Assembly (NCBI RefSeq): GCF_002157205.1
Contig: NZ_CP021358.1
Span: 2,666,001 to 2,730,000 of the forward strand
Length of the DNA stretch: 64,000 bases
From: Kushneria marisflavi
Lineage (GTDB): Bacteria; Pseudomonadota; Gammaproteobacteria; Pseudomonadales; Halomonadaceae
Reading direction: 5' to 3'
This document shows, piece after piece, positions 49,473 to 58,848 of this stretch. Below the pieces are notes generated by a model. It saw only the letters and a list, made by a program, of their open reading frames with translations. It did not search any database and was not told the DNA's origin. The stretch's first letter is position 1, and every line of letters starts with the position of its first letter. A program made the translations under genes and the position numbers.

Positions 49473-50645
49473 TTATCGCAGCAGCCGGTCAAGGGTAGAT
49501 TCAAGGGCCTGACTCATCAGATCAAGGTCCGTGGCAAGAATGCGCTCATCACGCTGGTGGATGGTGGCATTACGTGGCCCGAACTCGATGGTCTGCGGCC
49601 CCAGGGTTGCAATGAAGCGAGCATCCGAGGTGCCGCCGCCGGTTGAAAGCCTCGGTGTTGCGCCCGTGATCTCACAAAGAGCTGCGCTGACCGCCTCGGT
49701 CAATTCACCCGGCTCCGTCATGAAGGGCTCGCCGGAGAGCTGCCAGTCAATATGCCGGTCAAGCCCGTGTGCATCGAGCAGAGCCTCGATGCGCGCCTGC
49801 AGCGCCTGAGCCGTGACCTCCGTGGAAAAGCGCAGATTGAAGGTGACTTCCAGCTCGCCTGGAATAACGTTGTTGGCGCCGGTGCCACCATGAATGTTGG
49901 AAATCTGCAGACTGGTCGGCGGGAAAAACTCGTTGCCGCTATCCCAGTGCTCGGAGACCAGAGCGTCCAAGGCCGGCATGGCCTGATGAATGGGGTTACG
50001 GGCCAGCTGTGGATAGGCCACGTGACCCTGCGTGCCCTGAATGCGCATCACGCCATTGAGTGAGCCGCGTCGTCCGTTTTTGATGACATCGCCAAAGCGT
50101 GCCTCCGAGGAGGGCTCGCCGACGATGCAGTAATCAATGGGTTCATTTCGTGCGCGCAGGATTTCAACCACGGCGCGGGTACCGTCTCGTGCCGGGCCTT
50201 CTTCATCGCTGGTCAGCAAAAAGGCAATTCGGCCCGGGCGCTCGGGATGAGCCGTCACAAAACGCTCAACGGCCGTTACCATCGCAGCCAGCGATCCCTT
50301 CATGTCGGCGGCGCCGCGTCCACGAAGATAGCCGTGCTCATCGATGCGGGGTGAGAACGGCGGTGTCTGCCACAGGTGCTCAGGCCCTGTCGGCACGACG
50401 TCGGTGTGGCCTGCCAGTACCAGGGTCGGGCCGGTCTGACCCCGTACGGCCCAGAGGTTGCGCACTTCCCCCTGGTCCATCCACTCCAGATGAAAGCCCA
50501 TCCGTGTCAGGCGCTCGGCGATCAGGGTCTGACAGCCGGCATCATCAGGCGTTATGGAGGCTCTTGAGAGCAGCTCAAGCGCCAGTGACAGTGTCTCGCC
50601 CGGTGCCTGTCGGGTGTCAGGCGTATTGTCGAAAACCTTTTGCAT
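49473..50645 (-). CDS. dapE: Succinyl-diaminopimelate desuccinylase
   Basis: DapE removes succinate from N-succinyl-L,L-diaminopimelate in lysine and peptidoglycan synthesis. The 390-residue M20 metallopeptidase-fold enzyme has the zinc ligands in [12 protein letters not shown] and [11 protein letters not shown], the catalytic Glu in [14 protein letters not shown], and the dimer domain around [11 protein letters not shown]. The C-terminal [12 protein letters not shown] and [14 protein letters not shown] carry the last ligand. The start is at 50645 or four codons upstream at 50657; both lack a strong ribosome binding site. It is transcribed after dapD. Confidence 0.95.
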   Translation of the reverse strand: MQKVFDNTPDTRQAPGETLSLALELLSRASITPDDAGCQTLIAERLTRMGFHLEWMDQGEVRNLWAVRGQTGPTLVLAGHTDVVPTGPEHLWQTPPFSPRIDEHGYLRGRGAADMKGSLAAMVTAVERFVTAHPERPGRIAFLLTSDEEGPARDGTRAVVEILRARNEPIDYCIVGEPSSEARFGDVIKNGRRGSLNGVMRIQGTQGHVAYPQLARNPIHQAMPALDALVSEHWDSGNEFFPPTSLQISNIHGGTGANNVIPGELEVTFNLRFSTEVTAQALQARIEALLDAHGLDRHIDWQLSGEPFMTEPGELTEAVSAALCEITGATPRLSTGGGTSDARFIATLGPQTIEFGPRNATIHQRDERILATDLDLMSQALESTLDRLLR

Positions 50646-50730
50646 GACTCTCTTCATTCAACGGGCGCTCGCGTGAGCGCCCGGATGTGTGGACAGCGCT
50701 GATGGCCCCTGGTAGTGGGCGTGCAGGGCG

Positions 50731-51756
50731 TCAGTTGTGGGCGTGCAGAGCGTCGTTGAGCGCGATGGCACTCTTGTTCGTGCGACACTCCAGTCGGCCT
50801 GTCTGGGAGTTGCGCAAAAACAGCAGGTCGTTCTGTCCCGCCAGCTGGCGCGCAGCGACAGTGTCTACCAGTTCGCCATGATCGTCGAGAACCGCTACCT
50901 TGGCACCGGCAGTAATGTAGAGACCGGCTTCAACGGTGCAGCGATCGCCCAGCGGGATGCCGATGCCGGCGTTAGCGCCGATCAGGCAGTTTTCGCCGGT
51001 GCCGATGACAATATTGCCACCGCCGGACAGGGTGCCCATGGTCGAGGCGCCGCCGCCCAGGTCAGAGCCCTTGCCCAGCACGACGCCGGCTGAAATGCGG
51101 CCTTCCACCATGCCGGGACCTTCGGTGCCGGCGTTGAAATTGCAAAAGCCTTCATGCATGACGGTGGTGCCTTCGCCCAGATGGGCGCCCAGACGAACAC
51201 GCGCCGTGTCGGCAATGCGCACGCCCTTCGGTACCACGTAGTCGGTCATTTTCGGGAACTTGTCGACACAGTCGACGGACAGGGCACGGCCTTCAAGGCG
51301 TGCCTTCAGACGGCGGTCGCCGAGCTCCTCGATATCGATGGCGCCTTCGCTGCTCCAGGCAATGTTCTTCAAAAGACCGAACATGCCATCCAGCTTGATG
51401 CCGTGAGGCTTTACCAGACGATGCGACAGCAGGTGCAGCTTGAGATACACCTCAGGCACGCTTTCCGGTGCGCGGTCTTCTTCAAGAAAAACCGCCACCA
51501 GCGGACGACGGCTGTCTGCCATGGCACGGGCGATATCGGCCTGCGCGTCAGAGCCGGCATGGCTCAGGGCTTCGGCCAGACTTTCGCAATGCTCGGGCAA
51601 AAAGCTCACCGCCACATTGCCTTCGGGGGCGCCCAGCGTGCTGCGCACGGTGTCGACAAGCGTTTGCTCAGGAGTATGGAGCGGGGCCGGGTAGTAGACT
51701 TCGAGCCAGTCGCCCTGACGGTTCTGGGTGCCGATACCCAGTGCAAAACTCAGCAT
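50731..51756 (-). CDS. dapD: Tetrahydrodipicolinate N-succinyltransferase
   Basis: DapD succinylates tetrahydrodipicolinate, the step before the DAP aminotransferase. The 341-residue protein has a left-handed beta-helix of hexapeptide repeats (about 175-290, with GEGTTVMHEGFCNFN, GKGSDLGGGASTMGTLSGGG and GENCLIGANAGIG). Length matches the Pseudomonas type (about 344), not the shorter E. coli type (274). AAGGAA lies six bases before the start. It lies in a run of ArsC-like, dapD, dapE and an unknown gene. Confidence 0.95.
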   Translation of the reverse strand: MLSFALGIGTQNRQGDWLEVYYPAPLHTPEQTLVDTVRSTLGAPEGNVAVSFLPEHCESLAEALSHAGSDAQADIARAMADSRRPLVAVFLEEDRAPESVPEVYLKLHLLSHRLVKPHGIKLDGMFGLLKNIAWSSEGAIDIEELGDRRLKARLEGRALSVDCVDKFPKMTDYVVPKGVRIADTARVRLGAHLGEGTTVMHEGFCNFNAGTEGPGMVEGRISAGVVLGKGSDLGGGASTMGTLSGGGNIVIGTGENCLIGANAGIGIPLGDRCTVEAGLYITAGAKVAVLDDHGELVDTVAARQLAGQNDLLFLRNSQTGRLECRTNKSAIALNDALHAHN

Positions 51757-51783
51757 GGAAAATTCCTTATCGATGGGGATGTG

Positions 51784-52128
51784 TCAGGCCGGCCAGTCGT
51801 CGACGGCCTTGCCCACCAGCACCTCGGTGCCGGTATCAAGTACCGGACGCTGGATTAGGCTGGGATGCGCCTTGATTAGTGTCATGGCACGCGTCTGATC
51901 CAGCGCGTCGCGTTCGGCGTCATCCAGCTGACGCCATGTGGTGCTGCGGCGGTTAAGCAGTGTGGACCAGTCCACAAAGCCCAGAAAATGCTGAAGGGTT
52001 TCCTCCAGTCCATCCTGGTCGGCCAGACGACGCAGGTCGATCATTTCGACCTCCTGGCCGCTGGCTTCAAGCCGACGGCGGGCGCGCCGGCAGCGGTCAC
52101 AGTTGGATAGGCCGTAAAGCTTCAGCAT
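51784..52128 (-). CDS. ArsC/Spx-fold reductase-like protein (YffB type)
   Basis: This 114-residue thioredoxin-fold protein resembles YffB/ArsC: MLKLYGLSNCDRCRRARRRLE gives the N-terminal Cys, here CDRC with a second Cys, and LIQRPVLDTGTEVLVG is the conserved C-terminal part. E. coli yffB also lies directly upstream of dapE. The promoter found just upstream suggests it starts the dapD-dapE transcript. The substrate is unknown; a GSH-dependent reductase role has been proposed for YffB. Confidence 0.85.
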   Translation of the reverse strand: MLKLYGLSNCDRCRRARRRLEASGQEVEMIDLRRLADQDGLEETLQHFLGFVDWSTLLNRRSTTWRQLDDAERDALDQTRAMTLIKAHPSLIQRPVLDTGTEVLVGKAVDDWPA

Positions 52129-52158
52129 GAGAGGTCTCTCGTGACGCATTGGGCGGCG

Positions 52159-52188
52159 ATTATAGGCGCCCGGCGTAGTGGGGCTCAA
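52159..52188 (-). promoter_or_regulatory. Promoter of the ArsC-like-dapD-dapE unit
   Basis: On the minus strand TTGAGC (4/6) and a perfect TATAAT are 18 bases apart, about 30 bases before the ArsC-like start. Confidence 0.65.
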
Positions 52189-52221
52189 ATCGGGAAAGGT
52201 GATGATCCCGATCGGCCAGTG

Positions 52222-54921
52222 CTAGCCGGTCGTGGCAATACCGGCTTCGGCATCGAGGACATGGCGCAGGCGGTCACTCAGTGCTTTCTGTAGCTCGGGA
52301 TTGGTCAGCGGATCGCCGTTGGTATCGGTAATAAAGAACACGTCCTCGACCCGTTCGCCCAGTGTGGCGATCTTGGCCCCGGACAGCGCGATATCAAAGC
52401 TCATGAAGATCTGTCCGACATGGGCCAGAAGTCCGGGCCGGTCGGCGGCAATCAGCTCCAGTACGGTGCGTTGATTGGCTTCATCCTGCTCAATGAGTAC
52501 GCGCGTGGGCACCCGGAAATGCTTGAGCTGGCGCGAAGTGTGACGCTTGACGATGCGGGGGTAGTCGTCCGGGTCGTCGAGCTCTTCGACCAGATGCGCC
52601 TGAATCTCCTTGAGCCGGGCGGGGTCGCGAATGGCCTGGCCATCACCGTCGAGCAGGATGAAGGTATTGAGCGTCCAGTCGTTGCTCGAGGTGGCGATAC
52701 GGGCGTCGTGGATGGACAGGTCCAGCTGGTCAATGGCCGCGGCGGTGGCGGCAAACAGATTATTGACCGAGCGGGTGTGGATAAAGACCTTGGTACCGCC
52801 ATCGGTCATGTCCTCGGTCGGGGCGCTGATCAGAATCAGCGGCATGACGTCCACACCGGCCTGCATGATGCCCTGGGTGTGCCAGACAATCTCACTGGCG
52901 CTGTACTGCAGGAAGTAGTCATCGCCCAGCGTTTCCCAGAGTGCATCCACGGCCTGACACTCGCCGCCCATGCACTGGGTGAGGGCACGGGCTTCTTCGC
53001 GTGTCTCCTCGATCCATTCCTGACGGTCGAGCGGATTTTCCAATCCACGTCGAAGCACGCGGCGCGTTTCCCCGTGCAGTTGACGTAGAAGGGCCGCGCG
53101 CCAGCTGTTCCAGAGCGTGGGATTGGTGGCGTTGATGTCGGCCACCGTCAGCAGATAGAGATAATCCAGATGTACTTCATCGTGAACGATGGCGGCAAAC
53201 TCCCTGATGACGTCCGGGTCACTGATATCGCGCTTTTGAGCGGTCGTGGACATCAGCAAGTGATGTTCGATCAGCCAGCTGACCAGGTGCGTATCACGCC
53301 TTGGAACGCCGTGGCGATGGCAGAACCCTTGGACATCCCGGGCGCCCAGCTGGGAGTGGTCGCCCCCGCGGCCCTTGGCGATATCGTGATAAAGACCGGC
53401 AATCCACAAAAGCTCAAGCTTGGGCACGCGTGCCACAAGTGCTGCGCAGAGAGGATATTCTTCACGCCCTTCGGAGGTTCGAAAGCGCTGAATGACGTCC
53501 AGCACGCGCAGCGTGTGAGCATCCACCGTGTAGATGTGAAAAAGGTCGTGCTGCATCAGGCCGATGATGTGGCCAAAGCGGGGAAGATACTTGCCCAGAA
53601 TGCCATAGCGCGCCATCCGGCCCAGTTCACGGGCTACCATGCCACCGCCGCGCAGCAGTTCCAGAAACAGGCTGCGATTGCGCAGATCGGCCCGAAAGCC
53701 GTTGTCGATCAGATGGCGGTGGTCACGAATGGCGCGGATGGTGGCGGCGCGGACACCTTCAATACCGGGATGCTGTGCGAGCAGCACAAACATCTCGATC
53801 AGGGCAGAAGGGCGGCGTTTGAAGACGTGTGGACCGCGAATACGCAGATACCTTCCATCCAGCTCGAAGCGGTTGTTGAGCGGTACGACCTCCGGCTGCT
53901 GATCTTGCTGGAGGATGTTTTCCTCAAAGTTCTGAATCAGCATGTCATTGAGTTCGACCAGGGCCGTGACCACGCGATAGTAGCGGCGCATGAACTCTTC
54001 AACGCCCAGTCGTTCCGGCGTGTCGTGATAGCCAAACAGGGCGGCGATGGCACGCTGATGATCAAACAGAAGACGGTCTTCACCCCGTTCGCTGATCATG
54101 TGCAGGGCGTAGCGTACCTGCCAGAGAAAGGCTCGGCTCTGACTGGCGATGCGCATATCGGCATCCGTCATGAAGCCGCGCTGCATCAGCACTTCAATGA
54201 TATTGGTGCCAAAATGGCGCTTGGCGATCCAGGTAACGGTCTGGATGTCGCGCAGACCGCCGGGTGAGCTCTTGATATTGGGTTCAAGATGATGTTCGGA
54301 GTTGTTGAAACGCTGATGGCGGGCCTTTTGTTCGGCAAGCTTTGCCTGAAAAAAGGCTTCGCTACGCCACGTGTCCATCTGGTTCAGACGCTCGCGCATA
54401 CGCTCCAGAAGCGGTTCAAAACCTGCCAGACAACGTGTTTCCAGCAGATTGGTGATCACGGTGACATCATCATTTGCCTCGCGCTCGCAGTCGTTGAGTG
54501 AGCGAACGCTATGGCCGATATCAAGGCCGATGTCCCAGAGCATCGTGATAAAGGCGGTCAGTGACTCTCGATAGGGTGTGTCGTCATCGTCTGCCAGCAG
54601 AATCATCAGGTCGATGTCGGAATACGGGTGCAGTTCACCCCTGCCATAGCCGCCCACGGCAATCAGGGCGATACCATCGTCATGCCACTCAAGGCGTGAC
54701 CACAGCAGTGCCAGCAACTGGTCGATACACCATGCCCTGCCAAACACCAGGTCGCGAATGTCTGCGCCGTTTTTAAAACGTTCGTCCAGACGGCTGCGAA
54801 TATCGGCCAGCACTTCCCGAACGGCCCCGATGGGAGAGGTGTCTCGATCCAGGCGTGCCTTCAGGGCCTCGAGATCGATCAGGGTGGTGTCCGGTGTAAA
54901 CCGATAGTGGTGGAGCAGCAT
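52222..54921 (-). CDS. glnD: Bifunctional PII uridylyltransferase/uridylyl-removing enzyme
   Basis: GlnD senses glutamine and modifies PII proteins to control nitrogen assimilation. The 899-residue protein has the nucleotidyltransferase motif GGYGRGELHPYSDIDLMIL with Gly90, Gly91, Asp102 and Asp104, then the HD domain (GLYHDIAKGRGGDHS) for deuridylylation and two C-terminal ACT domains (about 700-780 and 815-895) for glutamine binding. The ribosome binding site is weak and an ATG at 54993 would extend it by 24 residues without support. It follows map, the standard order. The 93 bases after it hold the dap promoter. Confidence 0.96.
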   Translation of the reverse strand: MLLHHYRFTPDTTLIDLEALKARLDRDTSPIGAVREVLADIRSRLDERFKNGADIRDLVFGRAWCIDQLLALLWSRLEWHDDGIALIAVGGYGRGELHPYSDIDLMILLADDDDTPYRESLTAFITMLWDIGLDIGHSVRSLNDCEREANDDVTVITNLLETRCLAGFEPLLERMRERLNQMDTWRSEAFFQAKLAEQKARHQRFNNSEHHLEPNIKSSPGGLRDIQTVTWIAKRHFGTNIIEVLMQRGFMTDADMRIASQSRAFLWQVRYALHMISERGEDRLLFDHQRAIAALFGYHDTPERLGVEEFMRRYYRVVTALVELNDMLIQNFEENILQQDQQPEVVPLNNRFELDGRYLRIRGPHVFKRRPSALIEMFVLLAQHPGIEGVRAATIRAIRDHRHLIDNGFRADLRNRSLFLELLRGGGMVARELGRMARYGILGKYLPRFGHIIGLMQHDLFHIYTVDAHTLRVLDVIQRFRTSEGREEYPLCAALVARVPKLELLWIAGLYHDIAKGRGGDHSQLGARDVQGFCHRHGVPRRDTHLVSWLIEHHLLMSTTAQKRDISDPDVIREFAAIVHDEVHLDYLYLLTVADINATNPTLWNSWRAALLRQLHGETRRVLRRGLENPLDRQEWIEETREEARALTQCMGGECQAVDALWETLGDDYFLQYSASEIVWHTQGIMQAGVDVMPLILISAPTEDMTDGGTKVFIHTRSVNNLFAATAAAIDQLDLSIHDARIATSSNDWTLNTFILLDGDGQAIRDPARLKEIQAHLVEELDDPDDYPRIVKRHTSRQLKHFRVPTRVLIEQDEANQRTVLELIAADRPGLLAHVGQIFMSFDIALSGAKIATLGERVEDVFFITDTNGDPLTNPELQKALSDRLRHVLDAEAGIATTG

Positions 54922-54963
54922 GGGCGGTGACCGTAATGAAAGTGAGCGGCAGCGTCCGCCACG

Positions 54964-54982
54964 GGCCTGCCAGTGGCAGGCC
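54964..54982 (-). other. Stem-loop between map and glnD
   Basis: A perfect 8-bp GC stem (GGCCTGCC/GGCAGGCC) with a 3-base loop and no U-tract. Confidence 0.4.
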
Positions 54983-55008
54983 GGAGAGCGCATCGAACAG
55001 ACGATGGA

Positions 55009-55797
55009 TCAGTTTGTCAGAAAACCGAGGTCCTCGTCATGGCGGACGGTGGTGGCTTCCACGCCATCAGCCGTGATGATCAGGGTGTGCTCCCACTGGG
55101 CGGAAAGACTCTTGTCGCGGGTGACCGCGGTCCAGCCGTCCTTTAATACCCGGGTCTGCCAGCCGCCGGCATTGATCATCGGCTCGACGGTCAGACACAT
55201 GCCTTCCTTGAGCTCGGCATCATTGTGTTCATTATAGCCGTCGTAGTGCAGCACCTGCGGGTCTTCATGAAAGCTGCGTCCGATGCCGTGTCCACAGAAA
55301 TCGCGTACGACGCTATAGCCGTTGTCATTGGCATGTGCCTCGATAACGCGGCCGATGTCGGACAGCCAGACACCCGGGCGCATGATCTTCATGGCCTCAT
55401 AGAGACATTCCTGGGCCACGCGTGACAGACGTTCGCCCTTGATGTTGTCGCCGACGATGAACATGCGGCTGGTGTCGCCGTAATAGCCATCCTTGATGAT
55501 GGTGACATCGATATTGAAGATGTCGCCCTTTTTGAGTTTCTTGTCGAAATCGGGAATGCCGTGACAGACCACGTGGTTAAGCGAGATACAGGTAGCGTGC
55601 TGATAGCCATGGTACCCGATGGTGGCCGAAATCGAGTCGATCTCGTTTTCGATGTAGTGATGACACAGGCGGTCGATTTCGCCGGTGGAAATGCCCGGGC
55701 GAATGTGTGCCTCGATCATCTCCAGTACGCTGGCGGCCAGACGTCCGGCGATGCGTAGCTTGTCGATATCTTCGGCATTATGGATGGGGATGTTCAT
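55009..55797 (-). CDS. map: Methionine aminopeptidase, type I
   Basis: Map removes N-terminal methionine from nascent proteins. The 262-residue pita-bread enzyme has all five metal ligands: the two Asp in FNIDVTIIKDGYYGDTSRM, His in GHGIGRSFHE, Glu in TVEPMIN and Glu in WEHTLIIT. It is divergent from rpsB, as in E. coli. A perfect TATAAT on the minus strand (55902-55907), about 100 bases upstream, may be its -10 element, although no good -35 accompanies it. Confidence 0.96.
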   Translation of the reverse strand: MNIPIHNAEDIDKLRIAGRLAASVLEMIEAHIRPGISTGEIDRLCHHYIENEIDSISATIGYHGYQHATCISLNHVVCHGIPDFDKKLKKGDIFNIDVTIIKDGYYGDTSRMFIVGDNIKGERLSRVAQECLYEAMKIMRPGVWLSDIGRVIEAHANDNGYSVVRDFCGHGIGRSFHEDPQVLHYDGYNEHNDAELKEGMCLTVEPMINAGGWQTRVLKDGWTAVTRDKSLSAQWEHTLIITADGVEATTVRHDEDLGFLTN

Positions 55798-55887
55798 GGC
55801 GACTCGTGGTAAGCGAAATGGGAAGCCGTGCGAGGGCGCAGGGTCAATATCTCCCCGCAGTCAGGGGTTGTGACAGTAAGGTTCGGC

Positions 55888-55916
55888 TTCATCTTGACAG
55901 CATTATATGGTATAAA
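55888..55916 (+). promoter_or_regulatory. Promoter of rpsB-tsf
   Basis: An extended -10, TGG followed by TATAAA (55911-55916), with a weak -35 (TTCATC) 17 bases upstream. The bases after it, GCCGCGCG, form the GC-rich discriminator typical of stringently controlled ribosomal promoters. It overlaps the divergent TATAAT assigned to map. Confidence 0.55.
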
Positions 55917-56026
55917 GCCGCGCGTTTTCCTGCAATCCGTGTCCGGGTATGACAGACTTGTCTTCTGGACAGGCGATCACGGAAAGCGTCTGAACCATTA
56001 CCACAGAGACCACACATGTACCGACA

Positions 56027-56063
56027 CATGGTCCCGGGTGCCGTGAAAACGGTCGGACCCATG
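56027..56063 (+). promoter_or_regulatory. rpsB 5' leader hairpin, possible S2 autoregulatory site
   Basis: A leader of about 180 bases precedes rpsB. It folds into a hairpin with 5+3 bp (CATGG-TCC pairing with GGA-CCATG), an internal loop, and a CCGT-GAAA-ACGG tip with a GNRA tetraloop. S2 is known to repress its own operon through a structured leader in E. coli and relatives; whether this is the same element is inferred. No gene lies in 55798-56103. Confidence 0.5.
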
Positions 56064-56103
56064 GGGTGCGTGGAGGCTTAACCCGATACTCAGGAGAGTC
56101 ATC

Positions 56104-56835
56104 ATGTCAGTCAATATGCGTGACCTGCTCAAGGCAGGTGCCCACTTCGGTCACCAGACCCGTTACTGGAACCCGAAGATGAGCAAATACATCTTCGGCG
56201 CTCGTAACAAGATTCATATCATCAACCTCGAACACACGCTGCCGGCTCTTAACGAAGCCGTCTCCGTGGTTGAGCGTCTGTCTGCCAACAACAACAAGAT
56301 CATGTTCGTTGGCACCAAGCGCGCTGCGGCCAAGATCATCGCCGAGGAAGCGACTCGCGTCGGCCAGCCCTTCGTGAATCATCGCTGGCTGGGCGGCATG
56401 CTGACGAACTTCAAGACCATTCGTCAGTCCATCAAGCGCCTGCGCGAACTCGAAGCCATGCATGAAGATGGCACCTTCGAGAAGCTGACCAAGAAGGAAG
56501 TTCTGATGGCCACGCGCGAGCAGGAAAAGCTCGAGCGCTCCATCGGTGGTATCAAGGACATGGGCGGCCTGCCGGACGTCATGTTCGTGGTTGACGTTGA
56601 TCACGAGCGTATCGCGATCAATGAAGCCAACAAGCTGGGCATTCCGGTCATCGGCGTTGTGGATTCCAACTCCGATCCGGACGGTGTTGACTACATCATC
56701 CCGGGCAACGACGACTCCATCCGTGCCATCCAGATCTACGTTCAGGCGATTGCCAATGCCTGCGCCAAGTCGAAGGAAGGCAGCGGCGACGAGTTTGTCG
56801 AAGTCGACGAAGCGGCCGAAGCGGCTTCCGAGTAA
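56104..56835 (+). CDS. rpsB: 30S ribosomal protein S2
   Basis: S2 is a 243-residue small-subunit protein. It begins [26 protein letters not shown] and contains [20 protein letters not shown] and [33 protein letters not shown], all invariant in S2. The C-terminus is acidic ([14 protein letters not shown]), a feature common in halophilic lineages. AGGAGAG precedes the start by five to eight bases. It is followed by two hairpins, one with a U-tract, so tsf expression depends on readthrough or an internal promoter. Confidence 0.98.
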   Translation: MSVNMRDLLKAGAHFGHQTRYWNPKMSKYIFGARNKIHIINLEHTLPALNEAVSVVERLSANNNKIMFVGTKRAAAKIIAEEATRVGQPFVNHRWLGGMLTNFKTIRQSIKRLRELEAMHEDGTFEKLTKKEVLMATREQEKLERSIGGIKDMGGLPDVMFVVDVDHERIAINEANKLGIPVIGVVDSNSDPDGVDYIIPGNDDSIRAIQIYVQAIANACAKSKEGSGDEFVEVDEAAEAASE

Positions 56836-56844
56836 TGTCACCCG

Positions 56845-56871
56845 CACCGGCAGGGGAGTTCACTGCCGGTG
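56845..56871 (+). other. 9-bp stem-loop after rpsB
   Basis: CACCGGCAG and CTGCCGGTG form a perfect stem with a 9-base loop just after the rpsB stop; no U-tract of its own. Confidence 0.6.
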
Positions 56872-56888
56872 TCTGTGAATGACAGTGC

Positions 56889-56916
56889 AAAAGGGGGCTC
56901 AAGGGCCCCTTTTTTT
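56889..56916 (+). terminator. Terminator/attenuator between rpsB and tsf
   Basis: AAAAGGGGGC and GGGCCCCTTTT (one mismatch) with a 5-base loop are followed by a run of seven T. A similar intergenic terminator is known in E. coli. Confidence 0.85.
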
Positions 56917-56998
56917 GAGGCGACAAATCGCATCGGCCGTGGTGTACGAGCGTCTGTCGCGGAACTGTCATTGACAGGTGGTACCGATTTTTCTTCTC

Positions 56999-57017
56999 GT
57001 TCCGGGATCTCCGGAAC
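56999..57017 (+). other. Stem-loop in the tsf leader
   Basis: GTTCCGG and CCGGAAC flank a 5-base loop 31 bases before the tsf start. A 13-base palindrome CTGTCA-T-TGACAG lies at 56965-56977. They may be part of an internal leader. Confidence 0.4.
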
Positions 57018-57047
57018 CGAATACATGATTCAACAGAGGTTCATGAC

Positions 57048-57917
57048 ATGGCAGCTATCAGCGCATCTCTGGTCAAGGAACTACGCGAGCGCACCGGGCT
57101 TGGCATGATGGAGTGCAAAAAGGCACTCTCCGAAGCCGATGGCAATATCGAAACCGCCATTGAAAACCTGCGCAAGAACGCAGGTCTGAAGTCCGCCAAG
57201 AAGGCCGGCCGTGTAGCCGCCGAAGGCGCAATACTGACCCGCGTCGCCGAAGATGGCACTACTGCCGTGATGCTGGAGGTCAACTCCGAGACTGACTTCG
57301 TATCGCGCGATGACAACTTCAAGAACTTTGCCAATGAAGTCGTCAACAAGGTGCTCGACACGCGCAGCGAAGATATCGCTGTCGTGATGGAAGGCGAGCT
57401 GGAAGACGCCCGTGCGCAGCTGGTCCAGAAGATCGGCGAAAACATCACGGTACGTCGCGCCGCCGTTATCGACGCGCCTGAAGGTGGCAGTGTCGGTGCC
57501 TATGTTCACGGTGATCGTATCGGTGCCGTTGTCGTGCTCAAGGGCGGCAATCAGGACGTCGCACGTGACATCGCCATGCACGTGGCCGCGATCAACCCAT
57601 CCGTTTCGCATCCCGAGAACATGCCCCAGGCAGAGCTCGACAGCGAGAAGGCGATTATCCTTGCGCAGCCCGACATGGCCGGCAAGCCTGCTGAAATCGC
57701 TGAAAAAATGATGCAGGGTCGTCTGAAGAAGTATCTTGCCGAAAACAGCCTGGTCAACCAGCCTTTCGTCAAGGATCAGAACGTGACCGTGGCCGAATAC
57801 GCCAAGCAGTCTGGCGCAGAAGTTGTTAGCTTTGTGCGCTTTGAAGTTGGCGAAGGTATCGAGAAGGAAGAAGTCGACTTCGCCAAGGAAGTCATGGAGC
57901 AGGCACGCCGCAGCTGA
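57048..57917 (+). CDS. tsf: Elongation factor Ts
   Basis: EF-Ts recycles EF-Tu by exchanging GDP. The 289-residue protein starts [20 protein letters not shown] with the UBA-like N-terminal domain and has the [17 protein letters not shown] motif that contacts EF-Tu (TDFV). Length is close to E. coli (283). It lies 212 bases after rpsB and is followed by two strong hairpins before pyrH. Confidence 0.98.
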   Translation: MAAISASLVKELRERTGLGMMECKKALSEADGNIETAIENLRKNAGLKSAKKAGRVAAEGAILTRVAEDGTTAVMLEVNSETDFVSRDDNFKNFANEVVNKVLDTRSEDIAVVMEGELEDARAQLVQKIGENITVRRAAVIDAPEGGSVGAYVHGDRIGAVVVLKGGNQDVARDIAMHVAAINPSVSHPENMPQAELDSEKAIILAQPDMAGKPAEIAEKMMQGRLKKYLAENSLVNQPFVKDQNVTVAEYAKQSGAEVVSFVRFEVGEGIEKEEVDFAKEVMEQARRS

Positions 57918-57934
57918 TCGGGCGTGTCGCTTCC

Positions 57935-57966
57935 GGCCTGCGGCCGATATCGGTCGCAGGCCTTTT
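57935..57966 (+). terminator. Terminator after tsf
   Basis: A 28-base near-perfect palindrome (GGCCTGCGGCCGAT with one G-U pair) is followed by TTTTG. Confidence 0.75.
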
Positions 57967-57992
57967 GAAGGCGTGCGTTCGCGCACGCCTTC
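57967..57992 (+). other. Second stem-loop after tsf with TTCG tetraloop
   Basis: GAAGGCGTGCG and CGCACGCCTTC enclose TTCG, the very stable tetraloop; 11 perfect pairs, no U-tract. It directly abuts the preceding terminator. Confidence 0.65.
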
Positions 57993-58079
57993 GCGTATCT
58001 GCTCAGGTATGGCATTTTGATGCCATGATGAGCGATACACCTCACGTTTTCTCCCCTCGGGCCATCAGGAGGATGTCAC

Positions 58080-58832
58080 ATGCCCCCCAATACTGAACGT
58101 AGCGCCAAGTACAAGCGTATTCTGCTCAAGCTCTCGGGTGAGGCGCTGACGGGCGAACAGGACTTCGGTATTGATCCAAAGGTACTGGATCGCATGGCGC
58201 TGGAAATTGGCCAACTGGTGGGCATTGGTGTCCAGGTGGGTATCGTGGTCGGCGGCGGCAACCTGTTTCGCGGAGCAGCGCTCCACGAAGCCGGCATGGA
58301 CCGCGTTACCGGCGACCACATGGGCATGCTGGCCACGGTCATGAATGCCCTGGCCATGCGTGATGCGCTGGAGCGCGCCAACATCCGCTCGCGCGTCATG
58401 TCTGCCATTCCCATGAGCGGCGTGGTCGAGCACTACGACCGCCGTACCGCCATCCGTTACCTGACCTCCGGTGATGTCGTCATCTTCTCGGCAGGTACAG
58501 GCAACCCCTTCTTTACGACCGATAGTGCCGCCTGTCTGCGCGGGATCGAGATCGATGCCAACGTGGTCATCAAGGCCACCAAGGTGGATGGTGTCTATGA
58601 CAAGGACCCCGTCAAGCATCCCGATGCCGCCAAATATGAGCGACTCAGCTACGATGATGTACTCGACCAGAAACTTGGGGTCATGGATTTGACCGCTATA
58701 TGTCTGGTGCGTGACCATGACATGCCGGTTCGCGTCTTCGACATGACGCGCCACGGTGCGCTGTTGAATCTTGTCATGGGTGGTCGAGAAGGTACTATCG
58801 TCGATAACGGCCCGGTGCAACCAAAAGGCTGA
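58080..58832 (+). CDS. pyrH: UMP kinase
   Basis: PyrH phosphorylates UMP to UDP, a committed step to pyrimidine nucleotides, and is hexameric and regulated by GTP and UTP. The 250-residue amino-acid-kinase-fold enzyme has [20 protein letters not shown], the [15 protein letters not shown] segment and [24 protein letters not shown] lies seven bases before the start. It is 16 bases from frr. Confidence 0.97.
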   Translation: MPPNTERSAKYKRILLKLSGEALTGEQDFGIDPKVLDRMALEIGQLVGIGVQVGIVVGGGNLFRGAALHEAGMDRVTGDHMGMLATVMNALAMRDALERANIRSRVMSAIPMSGVVEHYDRRTAIRYLTSGDVVIFSAGTGNPFFTTDSAACLRGIEIDANVVIKATKVDGVYDKDPVKHPDAAKYERLSYDDVLDQKLGVMDLTAICLVRDHDMPVRVFDMTRHGALLNLVMGGREGTIVDNGPVQPKG

Positions 58833-58848
58833 GCAGAGGATTTATAAA

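Noticed and set aside
55894..55899. Perfect TTGACA before rpsB as a -35 element
   Set aside because: The TATAAA lies only 11 bases further on, too close for sigma-70; the extended -10 was preferred.
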